Positions 23,535-34,898 of a stretch of DNA of 64,000 bases are shown here, piece after piece. The first letter of the stretch is position 1. Each line of letters starts with the position of its first letter. The notes beneath the pieces were generated by a model that saw only the letters and a list, made by a program, of their open reading frames with translations, had not been told where the DNA came from and made no database searches. The stretch lies in assembly GCA_047495785.1 (NCBI GenBank), contig JBLDXI010000017.1, forward strand, positions 1,550,001-1,614,000, read 5' to 3'. A program made the position numbers and the translations under genes. Source of the stretch: Lepidodermella squamata. Taxonomy: Eukaryota > Gastrotricha.

Positions 23535-24574
23535 TGGCTGGCCTAAAGAAATGGAAATGAAAATTATAAAACCGCAAATATAAGTAGAGCCGAAGTGAAA
23601 AGTTAGGCGTAAAGTGCATAAAAACAGAGTGGAAAAGTGGATTCTTCAAAATTAGAAGCTATTTTTGTCCGGAATTAAAGCTAAAATAACGAGAACAGAC
23701 ATCACCATGGACTGTGGGTTAAAGGTTAAGTGAATGGGGAATGGGAGCTCAGGAGACGGATGAAAGTTGTACAACACTTGAACACCCCAGGAACGCTAGC
23801 TTAAAGATCAGCGTCAGCGCGAGACGCGAGACCGGCAAAAAACACGTTGCATATAATAAAATCATGATATTTTCAATAATTCAAGCTATTAAACAATTCT
23901 GGTTATTCATGAGAAATAAAATCGAAAAACAATTGAGGAAGGCCCGCGCTTGCTAATTTTTTTAGCTGATTTCCTGCGATTTTTCTTGCGTTTTGCGATG
24001 CAGGTATGGCTGTGATTGATGCTTAACGGTTAGCTACCAGTCCAGTCAGTCAGTAACCGATTGAGCTGTCTTTCAGTCGCAGAGTGCCCTAGTTTGCCGC
24101 TAAGTTGTGCTTTATTTCGATACTACCTATAACCTAAAAAAAAGTCGCAGCGTGGAAAATAGGAAAATAGGCGACGAATGTGCAATGTCATCTTCCTTCA
24201 GTACATCGTAGCTCGTCGTAGCTCATTGGAATAAGGCTGATTTTCGAAGAGTTTCTTGGAGGTAGTGCCCCTTGTCTGCAGCTCAAGTCTGCACATATAA
24301 TTGTGCCTAATCAAAGGATGTTACTGTCTGCTCCCGGTCTGCTAATTTGGAGAAGGTTTTTAATCTCACGGTTTAAACAGTTGTTAATCTCTCTTTACTT
24401 ATAGTCGTTCAAGATCCAATCGGGAATTCGTAGCGTCCTCATATCTCATATTGTCGCATCGAGATCTAACTTAGCAGTTTTCTACTTTCTACCCAAAAGC
24501 GTTGTTAACCTGAAACGTTCATGTTACGTTGTCTTTCTAGATATATTTATACGTCTTGAACTTCAGCTTCAGTA
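23535..24574. other. Divergent promoter region of RPS9 and MLST8
   Basis: One kilobase between divergent start codons. Pyrimidine-rich tracts and acceptor-like TTTCTAG (ending 24540) precede MLST8. No ORF with coding character or RNA gene was recognised. Confidence 0.45.
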
Positions 24575-25804
24575 ATGCCAGTGCTGCCGCCAACGGAGGC
24601 TAGCGCAGCGGCATCAACTTCCGCGTCTGGTCTCGTTCTTGCTACCGGTGGTTACGATTTTTCTGTCCGATTATGGCAAGTTGCTACTGGTGCTTGCGCA
24701 AAAGTTTGTCAACATGCCGAGTCTCATGTCGTAGCTCTAGCTATCACACCTGACAGACGCACGGTTGCCGCTGCAGGCTTTCAAGGAATCAGGCTTTACG
24801 ACACCGTCGGATCAAGCCAGGCTCCTACAAATAGATTCGACCGCCTCCCGAAAAATGTTATGTGCGTTGGATTTAACAAAAGTGGCCAATGGATGTATTC
24901 GGGTGGCGAAGATGGATTCGCTCGAATTTTCGACTTGCGCGCTCGCCCTGGAGCAGCGCCTGCTGGCCATTGTTGCCTGAGAGTTGATCGTCCTGTAATG
25001 TCGATGGCACTTCATCCTACGAAACCCGAAATGTTTGTCGGAGTTCAGACTGGCGGTATTCACGTGATGGACTTGCGAACTCTGTGGAATGAGGAATGGT
25101 CGATCGAGGGTTCTGAAGTGGCTATTTTATCACTGTCGCCACATCCATCTGGTCAACTGTTGGCCGCTGCGACGAGTGGTGGCATGATTTACTTGTATAC
25201 AGTTGGCGATGCTCTTCCATCAGCCGTTCAGTCGCCTCGGGAAACTGCATTACCTGGCCAAGGGCAAAGCAGTGGAACAATAGGCTCTGTATCCCAACTT
25301 AGTGGCAGACCATTCGCTTTACAAGCTCACTCTCGGCACGTTCTGAAATGTGCTTTCAGTCCAGACGGTCGCTTCCTTGCTACAGTATCAGCAGATAAGA
25401 CTGCTAAAATCTGGCGAGTGTGGATGAGCAAATCCACCCCTTCAGCGGCGCAATGCGTCGACAGCAATGGCGATATTCCTCCTGTTCAAATCGGCGCAAA
25501 TTTTGTTTGTGAATTACCGCACCCAGCTCCAAGGATGTGGATTTGGGATTGTGCATGGGCAGCCGATTCGCAGCACATCTTTACAGCTTGTGCTGATAAT
25601 GTTGTTAGGCTTTGGGTTCTACCTCCAGAAGTTCTAAATGGAGTTGCATCGTCCCCACCTTCGCCATCGTCAGCATCACCATGTGCTACTCCGCCGAAAG
25701 GAGACTCAACAAATACACCAACTTCGGTTCCACGAGCCACGTTGGCGCTCGAGTATCACGGCCATCAAAAACCCGTTGTTGCTTTAGCATACGCCGATCA
25801 TTAA
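24575..25804 (+). CDS. MLST8: mLST8/GbetaL, TOR complex WD-repeat subunit
   Basis: An intronless ORF of 409 residues, longer than the usual about 320. WD repeats follow the LST8 pattern: LATGGYDFSVRLWQ, ITPDRRTVAAAGFQGIRLYD, GQWMYSGGEDGFARIFDLR, HPTKPEMFVGVQTGGIHVMDL, AFSPDGRFLATVSADKTAKIWR, WAADSQHIFTACADNVVRLW and the C-terminal YHGHQKPVVALAY. It forms a seven-blade propeller that stabilises the TOR kinase domain in TORC1 and TORC2. The extra length is a Ser/Pro/Gln insert between blades 5 and 6 (about residues 215-245) and a Pro/Ser/Thr insert before the last blade (about 352-388). COG2 starts 224 bp downstream on the same strand. Confidence 0.9.
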   Translation: MPVLPPTEASAAASTSASGLVLATGGYDFSVRLWQVATGACAKVCQHAESHVVALAITPDRRTVAAAGFQGIRLYDTVGSSQAPTNRFDRLPKNVMCVGFNKSGQWMYSGGEDGFARIFDLRARPGAAPAGHCCLRVDRPVMSMALHPTKPEMFVGVQTGGIHVMDLRTLWNEEWSIEGSEVAILSLSPHPSGQLLAAATSGGMIYLYTVGDALPSAVQSPRETALPGQGQSSGTIGSVSQLSGRPFALQAHSRHVLKCAFSPDGRFLATVSADKTAKIWRVWMSKSTPSAAQCVDSNGDIPPVQIGANFVCELPHPAPRMWIWDCAWAADSQHIFTACADNVVRLWVLPPEVLNGVASSPPSPSSASPCATPPKGDSTNTPTSVPRATLALEYHGHQKPVVALAYADH

Positions 25805-26028
25805 TCACGCGCCAAATTGAATTGGAAAATAACTCGGTTCGTAAACTTAACAGTGGCTTACGCGTTTCCAATGAGATTTTGACGCCTGTAAGCTATTTCT
25901 ATTTGTATAAAACTGCACTTGGTGCTAATCTTCTTGCGATTGTCTAATCTTATATATCATCATTTGAGTATGAAACATATTTTTAACATTCATTTCTTTT
26001 CTAATAGCCGTTTTATTTTAAAATTATT

Positions 26029-29000
26029 ATGGTCGAAAAAGCCTTGACAGACTTGAATTCGCAACTATCGGTTGATTGCACAGACTTTTTAAATGTAAGT
26101 TTTTTTCATGATGTGCAACGCGCTAATAATTGAATGATTATTTAAACAGGAAAAATTTGACGTCGATGGCTTTATCGTGAAACATCGTCGGAAAGTTACC
26201 CTTGAGAGCTTGAAAAAGGATCTACAAGTCGTTTCAAAGTACCTCAAAAACGCGGTTGTCGAGACAGTGAACAACAACTACACAGAATATGTCAGTCTTT
26301 CGACGAACTTGGTCGGTCACGATAGAGATATCGCCTCGCTGAAAACATCTTTCTTCACACTATCAACTCGGTTCGATTCGGTGATCAAACGTGTCGATAA
26401 GTTGAACACCGACGTGGATGTTACTGCTCAGAAGTTGGACCGGCTTGCTAATTCGAAAGACAGGATTCGCAGATCGCGCCATATTTTGATCACGCTCGAC
26501 AAATTGGACTCCCTTCATTCCAGTCTGTTGACAGAAGGTCAGAATAGCCCGCAATACATTCACAATTTCGAACGTCTTTGCTGCAACTGGGCTGATTTGC
26601 AATGGCATCTAACAGTATACAGTGAATTACCTGTGGTTTCCGCTCAAAAAGACCGAATTTCGCGGATAGTTGACTCAATTCAAACTTACGTCGAACGTCT
26701 CGTTGTCAATTTCGTGCAATCTAATACGAACAGAGACTTATTTATAAGCTGCCTTCAAATTTTGGCGTTCTTCAACCGGAAGCGGTTCGTGGAAGACGTA
26801 ATCAGGCGAAGAATATGCAGACCATATCTCCGCGATGTGATGACTGAAGACCGTCTTCAATCTTCCAATTTAGAAGCTCTTTTCTCAGATCTACTCGACT
26901 TTGTTTCGGAAAACGTCATTCCGATCCACATTCTCGCTACCACAATCGATAATGCACCTAATGATTTCATTTCTCGGTCGTTTTGGCTGGAATTCGTATC
27001 GCAGCTGGATTCGCCCAATCTTCGAGGCCTTTTTACTGTAGCCGACCCTGCGATTTTTCATCGCAACTACAAACTAACCCTCAAATTCGTGAAACAAGTG
27101 GAAGATTGCTTGAATTCGAAAAGTTCGCATTCATCGGCAAAGTCGATGACCTCATTTCGCGATTCTCAATGCTACGAACAACTAATGTCGAAATGGAATC
27201 TAGCTGTCTATTACCAGTTGCGGTTTCAAGAAATTTGCGGGCGACTCGAGAGTGACCTTGCTGCGACTCAAACAACATTTGCGGCTGAAAATTCTAGCGA
27301 ATCTTTTTGGTTGGATGCGACAAAAGCTGTTAATACCGCACTTGACGAGTTATGGAATGAAGAAACCGTATTCATAGCAGCGCTGTCTCATCGGTTTTGG
27401 AAACTATCCCTGTTAGTCCTGCATCGTTTCGCCGCCTGGATTCAAAATCAGGTTTGAAAATTTCCCACCTTAATTTATCTAAGAAGAGTCACGGCAAAGT
27501 CGAACTTGGGAGTAATTCAGAAGGTTATGATGAGTTCAACCGCTACATTCGATCTATATGATACGATTTTAAAACTCTGAACCTGCGTTCCTTCATTTCC
27601 GACTTGCATAAAATATTTCTTCAATTTATTTAGTCTGTAGATTTTATTGAAAATGACAGCGACAGATGACGAGGTGAAAGAGGCCTTGAAGAAACTGCAA
27701 GAAAAGACGGAAACTCGCGTGCTCTTCCACAACCATCTTATTTCTGTCGCCCTTGCGATTTTTCTGGTAACAGTCGGGTTACCGGTATGGTGGAAAGCCA
27801 CTGAAACAAAACGAGCTCCGTTGCCTTATTCGGAAATTGAAACTTTATCTGGCTCAGTTTTACACGTGAATTTCACTGTCGAGATTCTGAATTTCGACAA
27901 TCTAGTCAAAGATAAATCCGATGCGTTGAAATCGCTCCTGTCATCATCTCTAGCAGCTAAATTTTCTTCGAGTAAAATAGAGTTCGAGCCCGTTGTGAAA
28001 ATCGATACTTTCATTGCTCGAATTCACGATCTGAGAACAATGCCCGATGCAAAAGAACTCGAAATCAGGTTTCCCGATAAGTTCAAGTCAAAACTTGACG
28101 GTTTCGGTATCAAAGTCATTCTGGGCGAGAAATCGTCTTTCCCGCAGTGGGCCTCGCATGAATTTGTGATCAATGATGCGATTTTCGTTGAAACAACTGT
28201 AAATATCGACGAGTTATCCAACCGAATCGTCACAGTTTTGGACAAAAATACCCTTGGTTTTGCGAATGTCCGAACTGCATTGGGTCTTTCCGGTGCCACG
28301 AATGGTTACGTTACGTATAAATCAAGTCCAGCCTACGATATTACACTGACACTTGCTGTTTGCGACCCATCTCGCGTTAAGGTCACCTGGGACTCGAACG
28401 AAGCGATTCGCCAATATTTGGACCCAATGCTTGCACCGTTGCGCAAATTTGTAACTATCAATGTCGCATCTCAATCGCTATTCTACATGGATCTTCAAAC
28501 CGGTTTCTTGACATCAGGCAAAAATTCGATGACTGTGGATAAATTACCGCTCGTTCGCAATCAAGTCGAAAGCCGTTTGTACTCATTTGTCTCGAACAAT
28601 CCGCAAATTCAATTGATCGCTTACGTGCCTTGTAATCCGGAAGTTCCGATTTCTCTGGAAGATGAAACTGGTAACAAGGTCGAATCGAACGCTTTTATTG
28701 CTCCTCGTTGGGGTGGTATTTTGTTCTACGACAAATTTGGTGCTAAAAAGGACGAGCTAACCATTGATAACGATGTGGTTATGCCTATTTTTGGCGTTCA
28801 ATTGCTTCAATTACTCGGACTTGACACAAAAACTGAAGAAAGTAACGCCATTCCACATATTCCACTTCAAAAATGGTTGTTCTGGCGAACTGCTGAAAAC
28901 ATCGCTACTTCATCTCAGACTTTGGTTTCCCTCATCGAGCTGCTGGAAAAAGTGAAAAACATGGTTATCAGTGAAGAAATTGCATTCCAGGTAAGTCAAA

Positions 29001-30639
29001 ATGTCCAACTATCATTTAATTACCGGCCTAAAATGATGAACAAAACCGCTACATTCGATTTAAATGATAAAATATCTAAGCACCTGAATTAAATTTTGAA
29101 GAAATCGTTTCCTAATTATTAGACTTGTTGATTAATTCGTCCATTCCATTTCAGGTTGCTCAATCGGTTGACTGCATTCACACGGCAATTGGTCACTTGA
29201 AAGAAGGCAACATTGAACAGGCGTTTGTTCAATCTCGTCAGGCCTTCGCCTTCTCTGAAAAAGCCTTCTTTGACCCTTCTCTTCTTGGTCTCCTCTACTT
29301 CCCTGACGATCAGAAATTCGCAATTTACATCCCACTGTTTTTACCTGTCGGCCTTCCTCTTGTGATGTCTGTGTTTGCTGCTTTTAAATGGTTCAAAGCT
29401 CAGAAAGAAAAAACGAAGACGGAATAACTCACTGCTGAAGGAACTTTAAAACCTAGCGTTTCATGTGTTTATCATAAAATTATTATTCTTACTTTTTCGT
29501 GTGACGAAAAAATCCCGACGTTCGACTTTGCTGTGACAATTTTCTCATCCAAAAACGAATTTGCAATACATTTTCTTTCGTTACAAATTTGTATTTTTAT
29601 GCTAGGCTGAAGCTGCGAAGAAAAATGGCTCCTCCTCCCCGTTTCTTATGCTCGCGACCTATTTACTGGCGGACTGGAGGTCATATCAACAAGTCGTGGA
29701 GAACACGTTGTTGGCGAAAATTTTCGCCCTCACCGATGCTTCCCCTGAGGGACGGCAAGTTTTGCGAAGCGCTCTCCGAATCGCCACTGGCCACATAAGC
29801 ACGGCAGTCTCTGCTTTTGTCAGTGCTATTGCAGCAAATCTAGCGAAAGAATGCGCCGTTCCTCTCAAGCACATTCAAGATATTCCTCGTTTCTACCGCA
29901 AGATGAATCGAGATGTAAAGTGCTAAATATTTTTGTGAATTCCTCCTTAATTGTTTTAATTTTCCAGGCTCCTACAAAGCCATCGCAGTATGTATCGCTC
30001 GTTATCAAGCCGCTGGAAGACTGGAATTCGAAAGCGAATTCGGTGCTAGATAGCTCAGAAATCGAATCGTTCCTCCAGAATGCAACTAACGCATTCCTTC
30101 CCGGGCTTTACTCATCAGTTAATGATCAAATGCAATCTGTTCGAGTTATGGAGGAAAGTCTACGTCGTCTTCAAAATCGCCGCGCCAAGCCTTCTACTAA
30201 CAATCTCCAGTCATCAGGCGCACTGAGTGATGACGATAAGATTCGACTCCAGCTTAAAATCGATGTTGAAATTCTATTTGAAAGGGTTAGAAATTCGAAA
30301 CTATGGAAATGAAATTTTTTTACCTATCGTTTTCAGCTCTCGGCTTTGAATATTAAGGTGGACTCGGAAGATGCGGTGCAAGTTTTACAGCTCTTTTCGA
30401 ATGTTAACAGCCAACAGTTTTCCAAAATTTCTGCCTCGGGAGCGGCAACTCCACCCCCTGATGGTGTTCTCATCAACAATAACCTCGTTAGCGCTCAGGA
30501 GAATGAATGGCGCGGTTCCAACTCGGATCTTCTATCGATGAATGTTCCCAACTCTAACGGCAATAACGGAGCCAGTGAATCGCCGAACGGGCATTCTAAC
30601 AGCAGTAATGACTTGACCGCCCTCAGTGTGAAACAGTGA
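26029..30639 (+). CDS. COG2: Conserved oligomeric Golgi complex subunit 2, host of nested PIGS
   Basis: Five exons, 26029-26094, 26150-27451, 29606-29914, 29968-30285 and 30337-30639, give about 765 residues, near the family length (about 738). Blocks matching COG2 are the N-terminal EKFDVDGFI-KHRRKVTLESLKKDL; YTEYVSLSTNLVGHD; KWNLAVYYQLRFQEI; and, after the big intron, FYRKMNRD, MEESLRRLQNRR and LSDDDKIRLQLKIDVE. COG2 is a lobe-A subunit of the tether for retrograde intra-Golgi traffic. The 2154-nt intron 27452-29605 contains the entire PIGS gene on the same strand. The join AAT-CAG to GCT is phase 0, and the 3' part has no start codon of its own, so one split gene is the better model. The last exon adds an Asn/Ser-rich tail. 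Confidence 0.88.
27653..29427 (+). CDS. PIGS: GPI transamidase subunit PIG-S, nested in COG2 intron
   Basis: Two exons, 27653-28990 and 29155-29427, give about 536 residues, the usual length for PIG-S (about 555). An N-terminal membrane segment (residues about 25-43) ends GLPVWWKATET followed by APLPYSEI, a strong family signature. The lumen contains SNAFIAPRWGGILFYD and WRTAENIATSSQTLVSL. The second exon holds EKAFFDPSLLGLLYFPDDQKFAIYIPLFLPVGLP, including the C-terminal membrane segment, ending in Lys-rich sequence. PIG-S is part of the ER transamidase that attaches GPI anchors. The ATG is 202 nt after the COG2 donor, and the stop is 178 nt before the next COG2 acceptor. An acceptor-like TCTGTAG ends 13 nt before the ATG. 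Confidence 0.92.
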
Positions 30640-30754
30640 TTATGGACTAATTCGTTGATTAAATTATTTAAAACGCCGTTCACTTGTTGTGCGTTCCTTA
30701 TAAAGTGTAATGACCACTACTGTTATAATTATACTATTGTTTCAGCTTGATACG

Positions 30755-30844
30755 ATGTCACCTTCAAAAGCTGCGTTAAAAACCGCTGTTATTCTCGGCA
30801 ATGCTGCTGCTGTGTTTTCTTCTGTGATAATACTGACTGAATAG
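30755..30844 (+). CDS. Possible 29-residue transmembrane microprotein
   Basis: A short ORF follows 8 nt after a TTGTTTCAG acceptor-like site. It encodes a basic N-terminus (MSPSKAALK) and one hydrophobic helix rich in Ala, Val and Ile. It lies 115 bp past the COG2 stop, so it could instead be COG2 3' UTR. No family is recognised. Chance is not excluded. Confidence 0.25.
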   Translation: MSPSKAALKTAVILGNAAAVFSSVIILTE

Positions 30845-31363
30845 ACAAATTTTGTGGCTTGTGGATGGATGATAAAATAATCTTATTATTCAACTGTCTC
30901 AGTGGCAACGATTTGTGGCAATTATTCTTGTGAAGATGGAAGCTACTAACGCACCGACACAAGGCGTTGTTTGCGTTGTGATTTATCGGCCATAATAACA
31001 ATTAACTAGGAATTAAGGTGTAACGGTTAAAGCGGCGTTTTCCTTCTTTATTGATGTTATAATGGGATAAATATATGGGTGAAATATATAATGTTTTGTC
31101 CGATGGATAAATCGGATGTTCGCTTCTTGAAGCATGCACTGCTTTCTAATTATATAAAAATATTAATATTGTGACTTGAAAGATGATGAAGAACACCATA
31201 AAATTACTTTTGACAAGAATACGTTTTTGTTTTCTTTAAAATTTGTAGGTGTTAAAAACAATTGTCAGCCCGAGCTGAGCGTTGAAGAGAAGAGTTGTCC
31301 GAGTGAAATTATCGAAGATTTTTTTCAGCTAGCTCAATTTTTTAATTTCTAGTTATTGATGCG
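30845..31363. other. Intergenic region before the TRIM/NHL-like array
   Basis: AT-rich sequence without a supported gene. A TTAATTTCTAG acceptor-like site ends at 31352, 11 nt before the first start codon of the array. Confidence 0.4.
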
Positions 31364-33481
31364 ATGCCGAAACGTGCGTACAGCGTTATGGTCAATGACG
31401 AGCTGTATACGGTAGATTCGGGAGAAATTGAATTTCTCGGCTAAAAAGTGTTTCACAGGCTCTGACATGCAGTATCTGTCTTGACTTTTTCAAAAGCCCG
31501 AAGCAGCTACCGAGTTGCTCGCACACTTTTTGTGCCCCATGCCTTGAATCGCTTGTTTCGAGTTCTGCGAACGATATGTATTTTGACTGTCCTAACTGCC
31601 GAACTAGAAGTTTTATAGCTGCAGGTGGCGTGAAAGGTAAAAATTTCATATGCAATCAGCTGCTGTTCCAAAGGTGTAAAAACAGCTTTTCAGGCAAATA
31701 TTGTCGCCCAACAGTTGGTTGAAAAGTTGAACCTAGAAAGACTTGCTGAGGAAGAAAATAACAATTGCCAATCTTCATCGGATGACCCAAGTGAAACTTG
31801 CGTCCACTTATTCAATAACAGCCGCAAAAATTGCGCGCATTGCAATTATCGATTTTGCAATCTATGCATGTCTGGCCATTTGAAAAAAGTGCGGACCAAA
31901 CTCTTGGAAAGCGTCGCTGAGTTCGAAGCGAAACTATCAGCAGTTGATACTAAGCCGTTTCGAGACAGAACTGCTGAACAAATCCGGGCGTTGGAAGACG
32001 AGTTGGATGTTAGGCTAGCTGTTATCGAAACTGCCATGAAGGCAGAGAAAACGAGGATTCTAGCCGAGGCCAAGGCCCTGGTCAATCAGGAATATGACAA
32101 AGCAACAGCCTTTCTATCAGAGAATGGGGCTTACCAACGAAAATCTGCCGAGTTAAAGGAGAAACCAGAAAATCAACTTAGCTGTGAAGAATTGGCTGCC
32201 TTTCGAGCTGAATTCTTGAAACGAGAAAAATTGGTCTAGAAATATTTTGCAATATTATTAAAAAATATGCAGCGTGAATTTTATTTAGGTGGATGCAGCA
32301 ATGCTGAAATTGAACTCGGAAATCCCAGTCGAGCTCTCGTTGCAAAGTGATACTAGCTTTATTAGTACTGCTATGAGTAAATGGAAGGTTGCCGTGAAAT
32401 CAGAATCCGGGATAATGAATCCAGTCGTCGATTCAAACTCGGTCTCGGTCGTCAGTGAGGACGAAATGCCGTCATTAGACGTTTTAAACACCGGAATCAC
32501 GTCGAACCGAGCCGCTTTTTTCAGCTCGATGTCCATGGTTATCTCAGGCGCGACTAAAGATTCGTTTGGCGGGTCGATTCGACTGCCTAGGCGAGTTTGC
32601 GCGCTAACCGCCGATCGAGTGGCTGTTATTCATGAAGTTAACAGAATAAGCGTAAATTTTAAGGTGGACTTCTCAAGTTTTGTCTTAAATCAATCTGATA
32701 GATTTTTCAATGGAATGGCCGTATTGCCACAACGCTGAAGATTTACGACCCGCGGAAACCAAAAAGTGAACTATTTCTTCAAGACATCGCATTCGACCAA
32801 GTTGGGAGCTTATACGTCATCGGAGACGGCGGGGCAGTTATAGGGGTTATAACGCTGTCCGCTGTATGTTATCGAATGCCTGAATGCGTAGTGCCGACGA
32901 TTTTCGCGAAAAAATCTGTTCATAACTTCCATGGAATTGCAGTTTGTATACAAAAAGAGGAAGTTTATGTTGGCGAAGGTCCTGTGGTTTCTGTTTATAG
33001 CTTAAAGGAAAAAGTAAAACTTCAAGCTTTTGCCGTCAACGGAACTGAGCCCGCAGTTTTGGGCTGTGTTGGCGATCCGGCTGTCCGCATAATTTTTTCA
33101 ACTAACTCCGGTGATTGGCTGGGATATATCGAACGAAACGATCGTTCGGTGAAAGCAATCGCGACAAAAGGAGCCGGTTCGGGAGAAGTCCATGGTGTTT
33201 CCGGCGTTTGCTTCGACGAACTCGAAAATATGCTTGTTGCCGACGCGAAAAATTCTCGAATTCAAGCGTTTTCGTACAAATCTTTCATCCATTTAACTTC
33301 ATTTGGGTCAGATGTTGAGAATTCAACGCAAGCATCGCAAGGCACTCCTTCGAATAAGTCGAAGTTGAAACCCTTCGGAGTTGCCGTGATGCCGTCCAGC
33401 TCGAGCCAAACAATCCGAATTGTGGTGCCTGATTATGCCGGCCATCGAGTTTGCTTTTTCGAATCTAAAAAAGGGGACTGA
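31364..33481 (+). CDS. TRIM/NHL-like gene A (RING, B-box, coiled coil, propeller)
   Basis: Exons 31364-31411, 31459-31636, 31686-32233, 32289-32651 and 32702-33481 give 638 residues. A 16-residue leader precedes a C3HC4 RING (CSICLDFF, CSHTFCAPCL, FDCPNC). A B-box-like Cys/His cluster (CVHLF, CAHCNYRFCNLC, H) follows, then a Glu/Lys-rich coiled coil, then repeats resembling NHL blades with NFHGIAV, GVSGVCFDELENMLVADAKNSRIQAF and a closing VVPDYAGHRVCFF. The architecture matches TRIM-NHL E3 ligases (class VII) that ubiquitinate or repress mRNAs. Sequence identity to named members looks low, so no orthologue is claimed. The acceptor ending 31685 rather than the stronger CAG at 31693 is needed to keep frame. 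The last intron carries TTTTAAGGTGGA. Confidence 0.75.
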
Positions 33482-33642
33482 TGCAATCACTGATTATATA
33501 TTTGTTGCATCTCATTTTCATTGAAATCTCGACATTGTTTCAGACTTTGTACGTAAAAACTCGTTTGTTATTATAGTCGAAAAGCGATTTTATCAAACTC
33601 GAAGACATTGAGAATCGAAATTGTTGTATATTTTAGATATAA

Positions 33643-34798
33643 ATGATTATGAACAATAACGGCGCGCCTAACGAGCGCAATTTTGACCCATGTTACACGT
33701 TTGTCGGAGGTGCTCAGGTGGTCCCTCCACAAACGCCGAAAAACATTTCCGACTCAGTTGATATTTATTCGAGAATGGGAGTAGTTGCTGTTTATACCGG
33801 GAAACACCTGAGAGAAGGCGACATTCGCAAACCTATTTCAGCCGTTGCTATTCCAGAGCGAGATTTAATCGCAGTAATACACAATGGTCGCCTGATTAGC
33901 GTAAATTATCACCTTATGTTTAACATTTTTTGTGTAAAATATTGGTTGACAGATTTTCAATTGTACAACGTTTCAAATTGAAGAAACTTTCGTCGTTAAA
34001 GATCCGGTTGGTTTCCAGGCCACGAGAGGCCTTCGAGGCGAGCTGGTAGCCGATAATGCCGACTATTTATACGTAACAAGCGAGGGAGCTGTTTCGATTT
34101 TTCGCTTCAATTTCCGCCAAGTTCGCGACCCTGCTAATGTTCACCCTGCAATTTTTGCCTCAGTCCCTGAGAACACGTCACGTTTCTTCCGCGGAATGGC
34201 TATTTCGCTGTCTCGAAAGCTGTTTTTCACAGCGTATGGCAAGGAAATTTTCGCCTTCAACCTCGCAAATGGGAAACTGATGAATCGATGGGATTTAGCT
34301 GAAGAATTCACTAGCGCTTTGGTTCAAGCAGCTGTCGACATGCACCTAGGCCCTAATCTACCCCCTCGAGTATTTTTGGTCGCAACTGCCCTGGGTGGAA
34401 CTAAAATTTTCGGTAAAATCCTGAATTTTGAGGGTCAACCTGACAACACGCCTTGCCAAGTCATCGGCCGTGATTTAGTGGGTGGTCTCGGTCAAATACG
34501 CCACTGCGCTTTCGACGCAGTAGGTAACCTGATTTGCGCCGATTCAAAACGACGAGTAATTCACGTATTCCCTCCATCAATTTCCGGCTCGGTTGTTTCA
34601 TTCGCACCGCCTGAGGAGGATGAAAAGACCCTGGAATGGATTGTTGACTTGAAAAACGAAAGCATCGACCGAGTTTTCAACCCTTCATCAGTCGCTGTGT
34701 TGGTGGATCCGCTGTCGAGGCGAAGACAACCGCTGGTGGTAGCAACCGATTTTTCGCTTGACGCGCTTGTATTTTTTGCTCCTGAACCTGTTGAATGA
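33643..34798 (+). CDS. NHL-like gene B (propeller only)
   Basis: Two exons, 33643-33900 and 33953-34798, give 367 residues. There is no RING, B-box or long coiled coil. The protein begins just before the first propeller strand (GVVAVYTGKHLREGDIRKPISAV) and keeps the array hallmark IHNGRLIS with a phase-0 intron directly after Ser, as in genes A, D and I. Later blades contain RFFRGMAISLSRKLFFTAYGKEIFAFNL and HCAFDAVGNLICADSKRRVIHVF. It starts 161 bp after gene A and ends 100 bp before gene C. It may be a ligase-dead paralogue that still binds the propeller ligand; this is inference. Confidence 0.65.
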
Positions 34799-34898
34799 TT
34801 AATTTTTAGTAGTTACCTTCCGTTTTTTACTGAGATTAATTTCGAAATAATATCGTAATTTTTTTGAAATTTCTGGTTTTATAGTAATTTAGTTTAAA

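Noticed and set aside
30350-30362. AAGGTGGA inside COG2 coding sequence, and the same in gene F near 43888
   Set aside because: These encode conserved-looking Lys-Val-Asp/Glu codons and are explained by coding, so they were not counted as intron-motif copies.
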